A stretch of 64,000 bases of DNA, taken from the NCBI RefSeq assembly GCF_014904695.1, contig NZ_JACXXN010000016.1:62001-126000 (forward strand). Direction: 5' to 3'. Under the pieces are notes generated by a model. The model was not told where the DNA came from and ran no database searches. It saw only the letters and a program-made list of their open reading frames with translations. This DNA comes from Nostoc sp. MG11 (lineage in GTDB: Bacteria > Cyanobacteriota > Cyanobacteriia > Cyanobacteriales > Nostocaceae). Below are positions 1-9,331 of the stretch, piece after piece; positions within the stretch are counted from its first letter, which is position 1, and each line of letters starts with the position of its first letter. Position numbers and translations under genes: made by a program.

Positions 1-96
1 CTCGATGATCCAGAAGGGCAATCAATTGAAACCTTTCGCCGGGTTCGAGATGAAGTAAAGGAACGAGTTGTCAAGTTAATTGAATCTCTTAGTTAG
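1..96 (+). CDS. C-terminal end of a low-molecular-weight phosphatase / arsenate reductase-like protein (partial)
   Basis: The reading frame is open from the window edge to a TAG at 94-96 and encodes 31 residues. It begins LDDPEGQSIETFRRVRDE and continues with a charged helix. The DDP...FRRVRDE pattern resembles the C-terminal end of LMW protein-tyrosine-phosphatase-fold proteins, including thioredoxin-type arsenate reductases. The catalytic N-terminal P-loop lies outside the window, so phosphatase and arsenate reductase cannot be separated. The frame is seen directly; the family call rests on this short tail only. Confidence 0.5.
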   Translation, partial: LDDPEGQSIETFRRVRDEVKERVVKLIESLS

Positions 97-191
97 CTCA
101 TACGTATTAACTTAATTTGTACCTAACATTATCTTGTTCCTAGAACATCGATTCAGTATTCAAGATAGGGGCGATAAAAACCGATTATTTC

Positions 192-253
192 GTAGAGACG
201 TTGCAATGCAACGTCTCTACAGGGTTTCGGGTTTTATTTATGTACTTCATTTA
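192..253. repeat. Dispersed palindromic repeat, copy 1
   Basis: A palindrome at 192-220 (GTAGAGACGTTGC arms around a short centre) is followed by a 33-base flank at 221-253. The same palindrome-plus-flank unit recurs at 17881-17941 with 32 of 33 flank bases identical. The flank overlaps the last codons of the adjacent histidine kinase, supplying its final residues VNEVHK and stop. A third palindrome without the flank is at 38873-38901. Confidence 0.85.
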
Positions 254-3200
254 CTCGTTGTAAGCTAGTTTGCGGGTGGCTATGACTATCAATTAGGTTA
301 GCGATCGCTCGAATTAATTTAGCTGGCTCCACTGGCTTAGTGATATGCTGCTGAAATCCCGCAGCGATCGCCTGTTGGTAATCAACTTCACCAGCGTAAG
401 CAGTTAGGGCGATCGCCGGCATCCCTCCCAGTTCTGGTAGCATGGCTCTAATTTGACGCATCAGCATATAGCCGTCTACGTCAGGCATTCCAATATCGCT
501 TAACAGCAGATTTGGCTGGAACTGAGGTATGGCTTGTAGTGCTTCCATAGCCGATGCTACCTGGATTACCTCTGCACCAGACTGCTCTAAAATGAAAGCA
601 ATCAAATCTCGTGTATCATCCTCATCATCCACAAGCAGAACTTTCACCCCATTTAGATGCACAGAATCATCGGGTTGTATATCAATCTCAAGGCTTTTGG
701 AATTAATCTTCATTAGCGGTAGCATGACTGTGAAAGTTGCACCCTGTTCATCACCTAAACTTTCTGCTTTAACTGTGCCGCCATGCAGCTCTACAATGTG
801 ACGAACAATCGCTAATCCTAACCCTAGTCCACCGAATTTTCTAGTAGTTGCACCGTCAGCTTGGCGGAAGTAGTCAAATACATAAGGTAAAAAGTCAGGA
901 CTAATTCCCTTACCTGTATCACGCACTTGTAGCTGAGCGTGAGAACCAGAAGCCGCTAAACTGATTTCTACCTGTCCGCCTTGGGGTGTAAACTTAATGG
1001 CGTTGGAAAGCAGATTCCAGATGACTTGCTGTAAGCGATTTGAATCACCCGCAACGTGTCCTATGTGCGGTTCAAACACAGTTTGCAGATTAATTGATTT
1101 GGCTTCAGCGGCTAGACGCATGGTTTCTATGGCTGCGGCGATCGCAGATGTCAGATTCACTGGACTAACATTCAGGCTAAGTTTGCCTTGCAGAATGCGA
1201 GAGACATCTAGCAAATCTTCGATTAGTTGGGTTTGTAGCTGGGCGTTACGCTCAATTGTTTCGAGAGCGCGATCAGTGGTTGCTTGATCATACTTTTTAG
1301 TTCGCAGTAACTTCGACCAGCCCAAGATGGGGTTTAGCGGCGTGCGGAGTTCGTGGGAGAGAACTGCCAAAAATTCATCTTTGATCCGATTAGCTTGGAC
1401 TGACTGCTCTTTTTCTCGCTGTAACGAAGCCATTAGCTCAGCGCGTTCCAGAGCAACAGCAACCTGATCTGAGGTTGCTTGCAGCAGAGCAATTTCATCT
1501 GGGGTGAAGTAGGTACGGGTGCGACTGGCAAAGGAGAGTACGCCAAGCAACTTTCCTTGAGCGATTAATGGTTGACCTGCGTATGCTGTGATGTTTAAAG
1601 AGCAGAGGATGTGTGCTCTGGGATGGGTGGAGTGTAGCACATCGTTGACAACAATTTGACGTTGTTCCTCTGCCACTACTCCGCACATTCCTTCATTAAA
1701 TTCCAGGTATTCAATTTCTTGAAATACTTTATCATCAATGCCACTGCAAGCTACTAACCGCAGTTTTTGGCTATTTTCATGCGTATCGATGAGATAATGA
1801 AAGTAAAAATCCAAATCCATCTGCGCCGAGAGTTTGCTAAACAAGCTGTTCATTAGATCTAACGGACGCTCTGTTGATAGCAAATCACTGGCTGTTTCAG
1901 AAAGAAGTTTGAGTCGTTCACTACGCTCTTGCAAGGCTTGCTCGGCAAGCTGACGTTCACGAAGGGCGCGTTCACGTTCGGTGATGTCAACTGCAACTCC
2001 TCCCACCAAGTGATGCCCAGACGTCTCGGCAACTGGAAACTGATATACCAAAAATTCACCAATCGTGCCATCTGTGCGTGGAGCTGACTCCATTGCCTCA
2101 ACAACTTGATTTGTCTCCACAACCGTTTTAATATTATCGAGGAATGGCTGAGCGATTTGGGCAGGGTATAGCTCAAAGATATTTTTGCCGATCGCCTTGT
2201 TTGTTGATAAATTTAATGTCCGAAAATAAGTTTGATTCAGGTAGAGTACACGCCCGTCTACATCTGTAATCCAGGCGGCGGCTGGACTATTGTCCATAAA
2301 AGCTTGAAATCGCTCCTCACTCTGGCGCAGCGCTTTTTCAATATGCTTGCGATCGCTAATATCAAGAATGAATGCGACTGATTTGTGACGAGCTTCTCCT
2401 AATAGGGAGTAACCAACTACAACCGGCACATGAGAACCATCCGGGCGAATATATTCCTTCTCATAAGGAGTACAAGCTCCCTTCGCTTTGGCTTCGGCGA
2501 TCGCTAGTTCATCTAAATAAAGGTACTCAGAGGGCGTCATATCAATCCAGCGTAGTCTGCCTGCTTGGAGATCCTCACGGGTATAACCGACAATTCGCAA
2601 GAACTCATCATTGGCTTGACTGATGCCACCATCTACATCACCAAAGAGAATTCCTACTACATTCGCTTCCACAAAACTCCTGAGTTGCTCCTCACTAGCT
2701 TGCACCGCTGCTTCTGCTTGCTTGCGAGCGGTGATATTCATCATGCTCACCAATACACTGTCAAATTTGGCAGTTGGCGGCCCAAACGTAATTGTAAACA
2801 GGATGTTGAGGCGCTCTCCCTGAAGAGTTTGCAGAATTGTTTCCGATTCAAAGTATGTTTCTCCATCAGTAATTGCCAAGAGTTCTTTAGCAAATACTTC
2901 TAGGGTTTCTGGTACAAATATTTGGTGAAGCGAAGCCAGAAGGTCGTTTTTGGCTTGAGCGCCAAACATTCGCATCGCTGCATTATTTGCGTTGACAATT
3001 TTTACCATGCCAACCGCTTGTTGAATGAACTCAGGATGTTCAGCAAAAAAGGTGCGAAAGTTCTGGACGCCTTGCGCTTTCAAATCATTAAGCGCTGCTT
3101 TAACAAGAGAAAAATCTTCTTCAAAAATCGACACGCCTGTAGCTTCAAAGATATAACGGTATTTTTTCTCCTGTTCTTGTAGCGCCGCCTCTACGTGTTT

Positions 3201-4367
3201 GCGTTCGCTGATATCTGTAGTGCTACCAACTGTGCGTATCGGTTGTCCATCAGCATCCCGCTGCACCACTATCCCTTGATCTAGCACATAGATGTACTGA
3301 TTCTCCTTGTTGCGAACTCGATACTCACTGACATAGCGATCGCTATTTAGCAAGACGACAGCTGCATCGGCCTGTATCTGCTGTAAATCCTCTGGATGGA
3401 TAAGCTCGCGCCACCATCTGCCAGTTGGTTCGGCTTCGGCGAGGGAATAGCCCAAAATTCGGGTTAAACCCTCGGTTCTTTCAACCTTATCCTGCTCTAG
3501 ATTCCAGTCATAGATTAGACAGTTGACTGCGGCTGCGGCTAACTCAAAACGCTCGTTAGCTAACCGCAAGCGCTCCTCTTTTTCTTGCAAGGTTCGTTCT
3601 GCTAATTTGCGATCGTGTAACGCGGCTTGCCGTTCGCTCAAATCAATCACAAAGCCAATAAACGTTTCTTGAGTGTCTCCCACAAAAGCTGAACCGAGCA
3701 AAACGGGAACGCGAGAGCCATCTTTGCGAATATATTCCTTTTCAAAAGGCTGACATATACCGATGGTTTTGAGTTCTTGTACTGAACTCTCACTCAAATG
3801 AAGATGTTCAGGTGGGGTCATCTCACGCCAGTTCATGCGGTGAGTGAACAAATCTTCTTGCGTGTAACCGACCATCTTCAAAAAAGCATCATTTGCTTCA
3901 ATGATCGAGCCGTTGATATCGGTGACGATAACCCCAATGATATTGGATTCTTGCAGTCGGCTAAATCGCATTTTGCTGTTTTGCAGCAACTTCAAGCTGA
4001 TCTCTGCCTTGCATCTGGCAGTTCGCAACTCTGAGAAAAGTACGGTAATTAAGAAGGATACTAATGAAAACGTAGTTAATCGTACTAAGACGCTCAGGCT
4101 AACAATATTGAATGCGTAGACTGGCTCGATTAAAAAGTAGAAGACAACTATAGCAGATAGGGCGATCGCTAACACTCCCGGAAGTATGCCGCCATACCAG
4201 GCACTAACTGCCACAGCAGCATAAAATAATGTAAATACACTCGGCTCAAAGGCTGGCTGTAGCAGTGGTGTCAGTAGTAGCGCCGCTGTGACTGCCAAAA
4301 TCATTACACTATAGGTTAGTAACTGAGAGCGGATCATCAACATTTTTTCGGGTGCTGTTAGCGTCAT
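234..4367 (-). CDS. Membrane-anchored multi-PAS/GAF hybrid histidine kinase
   Basis: This 1377-residue sensor kinase passes phosphate from its own histidine to its own receiver domain. Residues about 15-115 form a four-helix hydrophobic block like the KdpD-type DUF4118 sensor. About five PAS/PAC units follow at roughly 130-800. PAS1 and PAS4 are close internal duplicates (GYTQEDL/GYTREDL, EKEYIR.DGS). Then come a GAF domain (about 815-985), HisKA with H1005 in LSHELRTP, HATPase_c with N box and GLGLGLAIV, and a receiver with D1291 in LLSDIGMPD. The start lies one base after the stop of the upstream XRE-type gene, so the two are probably co-transcribed. The last six residues are encoded by a dispersed repeat. 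The ligand is unknown. The GAF domain lacks the Cys-His pair of bilin binders. Confidence 0.93.
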   Translation of the reverse strand: MTLTAPEKMLMIRSQLLTYSVMILAVTAALLLTPLLQPAFEPSVFTLFYAAVAVSAWYGGILPGVLAIALSAIVVFYFLIEPVYAFNIVSLSVLVRLTTFSLVSFLITVLFSELRTARCKAEISLKLLQNSKMRFSRLQESNIIGVIVTDINGSIIEANDAFLKMVGYTQEDLFTHRMNWREMTPPEHLHLSESSVQELKTIGICQPFEKEYIRKDGSRVPVLLGSAFVGDTQETFIGFVIDLSERQAALHDRKLAERTLQEKEERLRLANERFELAAAAVNCLIYDWNLEQDKVERTEGLTRILGYSLAEAEPTGRWWRELIHPEDLQQIQADAAVVLLNSDRYVSEYRVRNKENQYIYVLDQGIVVQRDADGQPIRTVGSTTDISERKHVEAALQEQEKKYRYIFEATGVSIFEEDFSLVKAALNDLKAQGVQNFRTFFAEHPEFIQQAVGMVKIVNANNAAMRMFGAQAKNDLLASLHQIFVPETLEVFAKELLAITDGETYFESETILQTLQGERLNILFTITFGPPTAKFDSVLVSMMNITARKQAEAAVQASEEQLRSFVEANVVGILFGDVDGGISQANDEFLRIVGYTREDLQAGRLRWIDMTPSEYLYLDELAIAEAKAKGACTPYEKEYIRPDGSHVPVVVGYSLLGEARHKSVAFILDISDRKHIEKALRQSEERFQAFMDNSPAAAWITDVDGRVLYLNQTYFRTLNLSTNKAIGKNIFELYPAQIAQPFLDNIKTVVETNQVVEAMESAPRTDGTIGEFLVYQFPVAETSGHHLVGGVAVDITERERALRERQLAEQALQERSERLKLLSETASDLLSTERPLDLMNSLFSKLSAQMDLDFYFHYLIDTHENSQKLRLVACSGIDDKVFQEIEYLEFNEGMCGVVAEEQRQIVVNDVLHSTHPRAHILCSLNITAYAGQPLIAQGKLLGVLSFASRTRTYFTPDEIALLQATSDQVAVALERAELMASLQREKEQSVQANRIKDEFLAVLSHELRTPLNPILGWSKLLRTKKYDQATTDRALETIERNAQLQTQLIEDLLDVSRILQGKLSLNVSPVNLTSAIAAAIETMRLAAEAKSINLQTVFEPHIGHVAGDSNRLQQVIWNLLSNAIKFTPQGGQVEISLAASGSHAQLQVRDTGKGISPDFLPYVFDYFRQADGATTRKFGGLGLGLAIVRHIVELHGGTVKAESLGDEQGATFTVMLPLMKINSKSLEIDIQPDDSVHLNGVKVLLVDDEDDTRDLIAFILEQSGAEVIQVASAMEALQAIPQFQPNLLLSDIGMPDVDGYMLMRQIRAMLPELGGMPAIALTAYAGEVDYQQAIAAGFQQHITKPVEPAKLIRAIANLIDSHSHPQTSLQRVNEVHK

Positions 4368-4368
4368 C

Positions 4369-4623
4369 TCAGAAGTTCTCCCTCTGCTCCGCTTGTGGTA
4401 GATACTGCCTCAGTAGTGTATTGCCTGGTTCACCCATCTTCTGTAACATTTCTTCGATTAGCTTGAGTGCCATCTGTGATGGCATTGCATATCCGTTTTC
4501 CCAGCGATTGACTGTTCGCAGCGAAACGCCTAACTTGGCTGCAAACTTTTCTTGAGACAGATCGAGTTGCTGCCGAAGTTCACGGATTAAATCTGAGGTT
4601 TTGAACGGCTTTCTTAATTCCAT
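4369..4623 (-). CDS. XRE/Cro-type helix-turn-helix regulator
   Basis: An 84-residue DNA-binding protein. The HTH is visible at about residues 10-62: DLIRELRQQLDLSQEKFAAK, then GVSLRTVNRWENG, the classical XRE helix-turn-helix with its RWENG ending. The length is close to a single HTH domain with a short tail. Its stop and the start of the large hybrid kinase are separated by one base, implying translational coupling and joint function. The target is unknown; autoregulation of the operon is an inference. Confidence 0.85.
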   Translation of the reverse strand: MELRKPFKTSDLIRELRQQLDLSQEKFAAKLGVSLRTVNRWENGYAMPSQMALKLIEEMLQKMGEPGNTLLRQYLPQAEQRENF

Positions 4624-4870
4624 AGTAGGAATAATAGGACAAGTGTCGCGTCATTTGTCTCCAGCTTGAGGAAGAATTTGTGTAGTGTTGCGAAGACTTG
4701 TTGAGGACATTACTGTGTATCTAAGTTTTATCCGACACTTTGCTTTTCTATTTTTTACCAAAATATTATCGCTTTTAGCAAAAAATACCTGATTTTTTAA
4801 TTTTTCCAATTTATCTAGTTTTGCAGATATGTAGTTAATTTTACTTCTAGGGCAGGATGGCAATGGCAAA
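4624..4870. promoter_or_regulatory. Divergent promoter region
   Basis: These 247 bases separate the minus-strand XRE/kinase operon from the plus-strand acyltransferase and must hold both promoters. The stretch is AT-rich around 4740-4830. A 72-codon minus-strand frame covers most of it but has no recognisable family, so I treat the region as regulatory. Confidence 0.4.
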
Positions 4871-5956
4871 GTGATAAAGCTAGGATATGTTTTTAACTAT
4901 TGCCTATGCACAAATGTTGTGATTAATCAACACCCTGAAAAATTCCTAAACACTCAACTAGAAAAAGCTTCAGGTGAAGGCTATAAATTTAGTTGGTTTG
5001 ATTGGTTCTGTATCTGGTATCCTCCAGGCTGGTTGATTTTATTCAACCGCCACTGGCAACACTATCACGCCGATCCAGATGGTTGGAATTGGTTAGAATA
5101 TGGATTATTTTTAATTCCTGGTGGATTTTATCTAGCATTGCTGATGCGTTGGTTGCGTCTTGGTTGTCGTTCACCACGACAGGAAGTAGGAGAATTTAAT
5201 CCAAAATATCAACAAGCCTTTAGTGAAGAAGTTCTTGGTTTTATAGTTAAATATTATTTTCGTGGAGAATTGCAACAAATTGACAACTTGCCACAAACAG
5301 GTTCGATGATTGTGGCGATGAATCATGCAGGGATGTGTTTTCCTTGGGACTTTTTGACCTTGGGTTATCTGTTAGGTACACGAGGCTGGGTAGTGCAACC
5401 TTTAGCAGGTGTATCATTGTTTGAGCATCCTTGGGTGATTTGGTGGCTACCACCCAAATGGGCACAGGTTTTAGGTGCTGTGCGAGCAGAGTTAGGTGAT
5501 TTTGAAGAGGCGATCGCAACGAACACCCAAGGTAAAATTCTTTTATACGCACCCGAAGGTTTACGCGGCCCTCTTAAAGGTTGGGGAAGACGTTATCAAC
5601 TGCAAAAGTTTGATGTCAGCTTTATTCAACTGAGCGATCGCTATCACGTTCCCATTCTCCCAGTTCTTTGCATCGGTAGTGAATCTTTACATCCTTGGGC
5701 AGTTAATCTCAAAAAGTTGCAGAGATTATTTCAATTACCATTCTTACCATTCTCGCCCTTAATGCTTGTCTTGATTTTGTTTCCCTCAATGGGAGTTTGG
5801 GCAATGAGAACACGTCTACGTTACTTTATTCAACCTTTGCAAAAGGATATTAATTCAAGCAAAGGGCGTACAGCAGCTTATCGACAGGCACAACAACTAC
5901 GAGAAAAACTGCAACTTCAACTTAATCATTTACTTGGCAAACCGATGAAGCGTTGA
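4871..5956 (+). CDS. Lysophospholipid/glycerol acyltransferase family protein
   Basis: A 361-residue PlsC-like acyltransferase, expected to move an acyl chain onto a lysolipid or related acceptor at the membrane. An N-terminal aromatic-rich part (FDWFCIWYPPGWLILF) precedes a hydrophobic helix at about 75-95. Motif I is NHAGMCFPWD, with H152 and D160 seven residues apart instead of the usual four. A clear substrate motif YAPEGLRGP follows at about 225. The start is GTG with no ATG nearby. The unusual HxD spacing means the exact reaction is uncertain, although EGxR supports the fold. The 3' end overlaps the convergent Uma2 gene by 31 bases. Confidence 0.75.
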   Translation: MIKLGYVFNYCLCTNVVINQHPEKFLNTQLEKASGEGYKFSWFDWFCIWYPPGWLILFNRHWQHYHADPDGWNWLEYGLFLIPGGFYLALLMRWLRLGCRSPRQEVGEFNPKYQQAFSEEVLGFIVKYYFRGELQQIDNLPQTGSMIVAMNHAGMCFPWDFLTLGYLLGTRGWVVQPLAGVSLFEHPWVIWWLPPKWAQVLGAVRAELGDFEEAIATNTQGKILLYAPEGLRGPLKGWGRRYQLQKFDVSFIQLSDRYHVPILPVLCIGSESLHPWAVNLKKLQRLFQLPFLPFSPLMLVLILFPSMGVWAMRTRLRYFIQPLQKDINSSKGRTAAYRQAQQLREKLQLQLNHLLGKPMKR

Positions 5957-6486
5957 ACTTGAACAAATATATCAGGAAAGGCTAGGGGAGCAATAGTGCC
6001 TGTGGTTAGTATTAGTTCAGTTGCATATTGGCCATTTTTTAAGTCTCGAAATACATGCAACTGAGTAGTCTTAAGGTTGACAACCCAATATTCAGCAATA
6101 CCTGCTTGGGCGTAAATATCTTTTTTCTCACTTAAGTCTTTGCTCAAGGTAGCCTTGGAGAATTCGATAATCCAGAAGATGTCTTCGGGGTAAGGGTGGT
6201 GTTCTAGGTAGACCTCACCTAAAGGTTTGACAATGGCAATATCAGGAACGGGTTCTGAGTTATTGGGGAGGGTGATGGGTTTAGCATCACGAATTTTTGC
6301 CCGCTCACCAAGTACTGTTCGCAGATAATCTGCTGCTTCTGTGCTGTAGTAGGCGTGAGGTTCTCGTTCTGGGGGCATAACGATCAGTTCTCCGCGCCAT
6401 AGTTCGATAGGCTGATCCTCAAAAATGCCTGCTTCTATTGCTCGGTGATAACGTTCAATTGTCCATTTATAGGTAGTTACAGTCAT
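5926..6486 (-). CDS. Uma2 family (DUF820) PD-(D/E)XK nuclease-like protein
   Basis: A 186-residue member of the Uma2/DUF820 family, strongly expanded in cyanobacteria, with a restriction-endonuclease-like fold. Typical signatures are present: IELWRGELIVMPP near residue 30, PVPDIAIVKP near 80 (Asp of the nuclease core), IFWIIEFSKATLSKDL near 105 (E-x-S variant of the E-x-K strand), and YAQAGIAEYWVVNL near 130. Its cellular function is not established for the family. It overlaps the convergent acyltransferase 3' end and has no obvious partner. Confidence 0.88.
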   Translation of the reverse strand: MTVTTYKWTIERYHRAIEAGIFEDQPIELWRGELIVMPPEREPHAYYSTEAADYLRTVLGERAKIRDAKPITLPNNSEPVPDIAIVKPLGEVYLEHHPYPEDIFWIIEFSKATLSKDLSEKKDIYAQAGIAEYWVVNLKTTQLHVFRDLKNGQYATELILTTGTIAPLAFPDIFVQVQRFIGLPSK

Positions 6487-6575
6487 AACGCTTTGTTTAG
6501 CTTTGCTCTACCGCAAGACAAGAGGATTAGTTTGATTTTATTCTATGGGGCAAATTCACTTAACTTGTGATTATG

Positions 6576-7274
6576 CTAAACTGACTCCACTGAGGAAGCG
6601 CCGAAGCGATAGCCTTTGCCGTAAACTGTGTGAATTAATTGAGTTTCTCTACCTACCTCAATTTTACGGCGCAGCAGGCGAATTAATGCCGCTATGACGT
6701 TGCTACTGGGTTGTTCGTCATCTTGCCACAGATTTTGCAAAATCTGGGCGTGAGTCAGCAGTTGTCCAGTGTGTTCCATAAAATATTGTAGTAGCTGGCT
6801 TTCTTTTTGCGACAGTTCAATGATTCGTCCTTGACGATAGGCCACTTGATTTTCATAATCAAGTTCTAAATCCGCTACAGTCAGCCTTCCGCTGATGGTG
6901 TCATAGGTTTGGGAACCAGAACGACGCAACAAAGCACGAACTCGTGCTAGTAACTCCCGTAGTTCAAACGGTTTTACCAAGTAGTCGTCTGCACCAGCAT
7001 CTAAACCTTCTACACGATCATCTAGAGTATCTTTGGCTGTGAGAAACAGAACCGGAGTTGTTTTGCCTTGGCGTCGCAATTCTTGACAAATTTCTAACCC
7101 CGTTTTTCCTGGCAGCATCCAATCTAAAATTAGGAGATCATAATTGCCTGCTTGTGCATGCTCGCTACCGCTTGCTCCATCATAAGCGGCATCCACACTA
7201 TAACCCTCACGACTTAACAAGCGACTTAAAGGGTCAGTTAGTTCAACTTCATCGTCAACTAATAAAATTCTCAT
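6576..7274 (-). CDS. OmpR/PhoB-family response regulator (RppA-like)
   Basis: A receiver plus winged-helix DNA-binding regulator of about 232 residues. The receiver begins MRILLVDDE, with the phospho-acceptor Asp in LLILDWMLPG, Thr/Lys switch residues in VLFLTAKD and DYLVKPFELREL. The C-terminal domain has LSQKESQLLQYFMEHTGQ and ends VYGKGYRFG, typical of OmpR-type wHTH. The chosen ATG gives the canonical MRILLVDDE start; an ATG six codons upstream (7292) is also possible. It resembles the RppA/NrsR group of cyanobacterial regulators, but no cognate kinase is adjacent, so the signal is unknown. It is divergent from hisG. Confidence 0.9.
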   Translation of the reverse strand: MRILLVDDEVELTDPLSRLLSREGYSVDAAYDGASGSEHAQAGNYDLLILDWMLPGKTGLEICQELRRQGKTTPVLFLTAKDTLDDRVEGLDAGADDYLVKPFELRELLARVRALLRRSGSQTYDTISGRLTVADLELDYENQVAYRQGRIIELSQKESQLLQYFMEHTGQLLTHAQILQNLWQDDEQPSSNVIAALIRLLRRKIEVGRETQLIHTVYGKGYRFGASSVESV

Positions 7275-7350
7275 GCTGCTTGTGGTAAGCATATAGAGAT
7301 ATTCTCATTAATGAACCGCAGAAACGCTAACAAGGATACTAAGAAAAAGA

Positions 7351-7995
7351 ATGCTGACAGTTGCATTGCCAAAAGGGGAACTACTTAAAAATAGCATCCG
7401 CCTACTACAATCTGTAGGATTAGATTTTAGCGCCTTTTTAGATTCAGGAACTCGTCAACTGCAAATTCCTGATGCTAGCGGACAAGCCAAAGGGCTATTA
7501 GTACGGGCGCAGGATGTGCCAGTGTATGTAGAATATGGTCAGGCACAACTGGGTGTTGTCGGTTACGATGTGCTGCGAGAAAAGCAGCCGCAAGTTGCAC
7601 ATTTGGTAGATTTACAGTTTGGGCATTGTCGGATGTCAGTAGCGGTAAAGGCATCCAGTTCTTACCGATCGCCTTTAGATTTACTACCGAATGGCCGAGT
7701 TGCTTCTAAATATGTGAATTGCGCTCGTGAATATTTCCACAGTTTAGATTTACCTGTAGAAATAGTACCACTGTATGGTTCAGTAGAATTAGGCCCAATT
7801 ACAGGTATGTCCGAGGCGATCGTAGATTTAGTTTCTACGGGGAGAACTTTGCGAGAAAATGGTTTGGTTGAGATTGCCACTTTGTATGAAAGCACAGCCC
7901 GATTAATTGCTCATCCTCTGAGTTATCGCCTGAATACAGGTAATCTCAGCGATGTGATTAGCAAGCTGCGAGAGACGGTTTTAGTGGAAATTTAA
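7351..7995 (+). CDS. hisG: ATP phosphoribosyltransferase, short form
   Basis: HisG condenses ATP with phosphoribosyl pyrophosphate in the first step of histidine synthesis. The 214 residues match the short (HisGS) form, which lacks the C-terminal regulatory ACT-like domain and needs the HisZ subunit, not seen in this window. It begins [11 protein letters not shown], the normal start. The PRPP-binding loop is at about 150-165 ([17 protein letters not shown]). Active-site features [21 protein letters not shown] and [14 protein letters not shown] are intact. It stands alone, as usual for cyanobacterial his genes. Confidence 0.96.
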   Translation: MLTVALPKGELLKNSIRLLQSVGLDFSAFLDSGTRQLQIPDASGQAKGLLVRAQDVPVYVEYGQAQLGVVGYDVLREKQPQVAHLVDLQFGHCRMSVAVKASSSYRSPLDLLPNGRVASKYVNCAREYFHSLDLPVEIVPLYGSVELGPITGMSEAIVDLVSTGRTLRENGLVEIATLYESTARLIAHPLSYRLNTGNLSDVISKLRETVLVEI

Positions 7996-8018
7996 ATTGA
8001 TGGATAAACAAGTTGGTC

Positions 8019-8068
8019 GTAGTAAGGACTTTAGTCCTGATTGTTCTGAGCACTAAAATGCTTACTAC
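8019..8068. terminator. Inverted repeat between convergent hisG and RTX gene
   Basis: GTAGTAAG at 8019-8026 pairs with CTTACTAC at 8061-8068, and a nested AGGACT/AGTCCT stem lies at 8025-8038. It sits 24 bases beyond the hisG stop, between convergent genes, so a bidirectional terminator is plausible. There is no strong T run and the sequence looks like a dispersed repeat, so a repeat origin is equally possible. Confidence 0.45.
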
Positions 8069-8095
8069 AAACCCTCAAAGCTAACTTGACAAGTA

Positions 8096-9331
8096 CTAGT
8101 AACCCTGAATGACAAAATCCGTAGCGGTAAGAATATAATTACTAGTCAACTGAGTAAGTAAACCGCCGTCGCCAAAACCGGATGCCGTCCCATTTGAGTT
8201 GTAAAACAACTTTCCAGTCACCGAATTGTAGACAATAGCAGCGCTGCTAGTACCCTCAACATTGGTAGTCACAATACTAAAATCAGTGGCATTACTCAAA
8301 CCTGTGCCTACATCCGAAGTAATCATACCAAAGGTGCTCTTACTCAATACAATCTTGTCACCTTCAGAATGATTGAAGTCAGTGATGATATCTTCACCAA
8401 TAGCCGTAGTCGTAAAGGGCGTAAATGTATTGTAAAAGAAGCTATCTGCACCCTTACCACCAATCAGGACATCATTGCCTGCATTACCCGTAAGAGTATC
8501 ATTGCCAGCGCCACCGATGAGCACATCATTGCCTGTACCTCCCCGCAGCAGGTCGTTACCACTTCTGCCGTGGATAGTGTCATTACCCCCCTGACCATTA
8601 ATCACATCAGCGGAGTTATCAAAACCGATGATATCGTTATCGAGGTCATTGAGGAAGGTGACAACGTTTCGGGCGAACAGGGTAGTTTGGGTGGAGTTGG
8701 CATTAATGACATCAAAACCGTTGGTGATGGTAGTCTGTCCGTCAAACAGAATATTTCCCCGTGCTGCTGTTGAGCCATAAGCTGCTTGATTCTCCAGGTT
8801 TTGTAAGTCAAAGTTTTGCAGGGTGACTAAAGTATTTGCTACGCCTTCAAAGGTGATTTCTAAATTGGTGCCATTTTGAGTCAGTTGCAGATTTTTGGCA
8901 ATCAAGCCAGTGCCGTTAAATTGCAGTGTGTCTAAATTGGCAAGCACCGCCGCTGAAGGATTTGCCCCTGTGCCAAAGCCACCAAAACCAATGATGGTGT
9001 CATAGCCACTGCCAATAGACAGTGTATAGTTGCCATTGTATGTCTCAATAACGCGTTCATACCCACGGTCAGTGGTTTTGGTTGTCAGATTCCCGTCGTT
9101 GTCGTATGTATAAGTGATGATAAACTGACTAGCATTAACTTGTTGTCTTTCATATATTAAGTTGCCTGTGTCATCGTATCTATATTCAGATGAACTATGG
9201 GGATCGATCTGTTCAAATATTAATCTGCCCTGGTCATCATAAGTAGAAAGAGGATAGCTGTAGGAGCCAGGATAGGGATAACCATTAGATAGGTCAATCA
9301 AATTGCCCTCGCCATCTACGGTATATGCCAT
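8096..9331 (-). CDS. RTX calcium-binding protein with N-terminal YD-type repeats
   Basis: A 411-residue protein probably exported by a type I system. The N-terminal 90 residues carry YD/Rhs-like repeats (TYDDQGRLIFEQ, YRYDDTGNLIYER, YTYDNDGNLTTK). At about 240-295 there is a run of RTX nonapeptides: GGNDTIHGR, SGNDLLRGG, TGNDVLIGG, AGNDTLTGN, AGNDVLIGG, ending KGADSFFY. The C-terminal part (DIITDFNHSEGDKIVLSKSTFG) is the segment that usually follows RTX blocks. There is no N-terminal signal peptide, which fits type I secretion. Substrate and role are unknown. A YD plus RTX combination this short is uncommon and may be the tail of a once larger protein. Confidence 0.8.
   Translation of the reverse strand: MAYTVDGEGNLIDLSNGYPYPGSYSYPLSTYDDQGRLIFEQIDPHSSSEYRYDDTGNLIYERQQVNASQFIITYTYDNDGNLTTKTTDRGYERVIETYNGNYTLSIGSGYDTIIGFGGFGTGANPSAAVLANLDTLQFNGTGLIAKNLQLTQNGTNLEITFEGVANTLVTLQNFDLQNLENQAAYGSTAARGNILFDGQTTITNGFDVINANSTQTTLFARNVVTFLNDLDNDIIGFDNSADVINGQGGNDTIHGRSGNDLLRGGTGNDVLIGGAGNDTLTGNAGNDVLIGGKGADSFFYNTFTPFTTTAIGEDIITDFNHSEGDKIVLSKSTFGMITSDVGTGLSNATDFSIVTTNVEGTSSAAIVYNSVTGKLFYNSNGTASGFGDGGLLTQLTSNYILTATDFVIQGY

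Noticed and set aside
234-4367. GAF domain of the large hybrid kinase as a bilin-binding domain
   Set aside because: It lacks the Cys-His pair and the RANLVVPI / WGLLIAHQC context seen in the kinase at 9760-11949.
4651-4869. 72-codon minus-strand frame between the XRE gene and the acyltransferase
   Set aside because: No recognisable family, no ribosome-binding site, and it occupies the divergent promoter region.
8369-8773. 134-codon plus-strand frame inside the RTX gene
   Set aside because: It is the antisense shadow of RTX repeats, with no family features.
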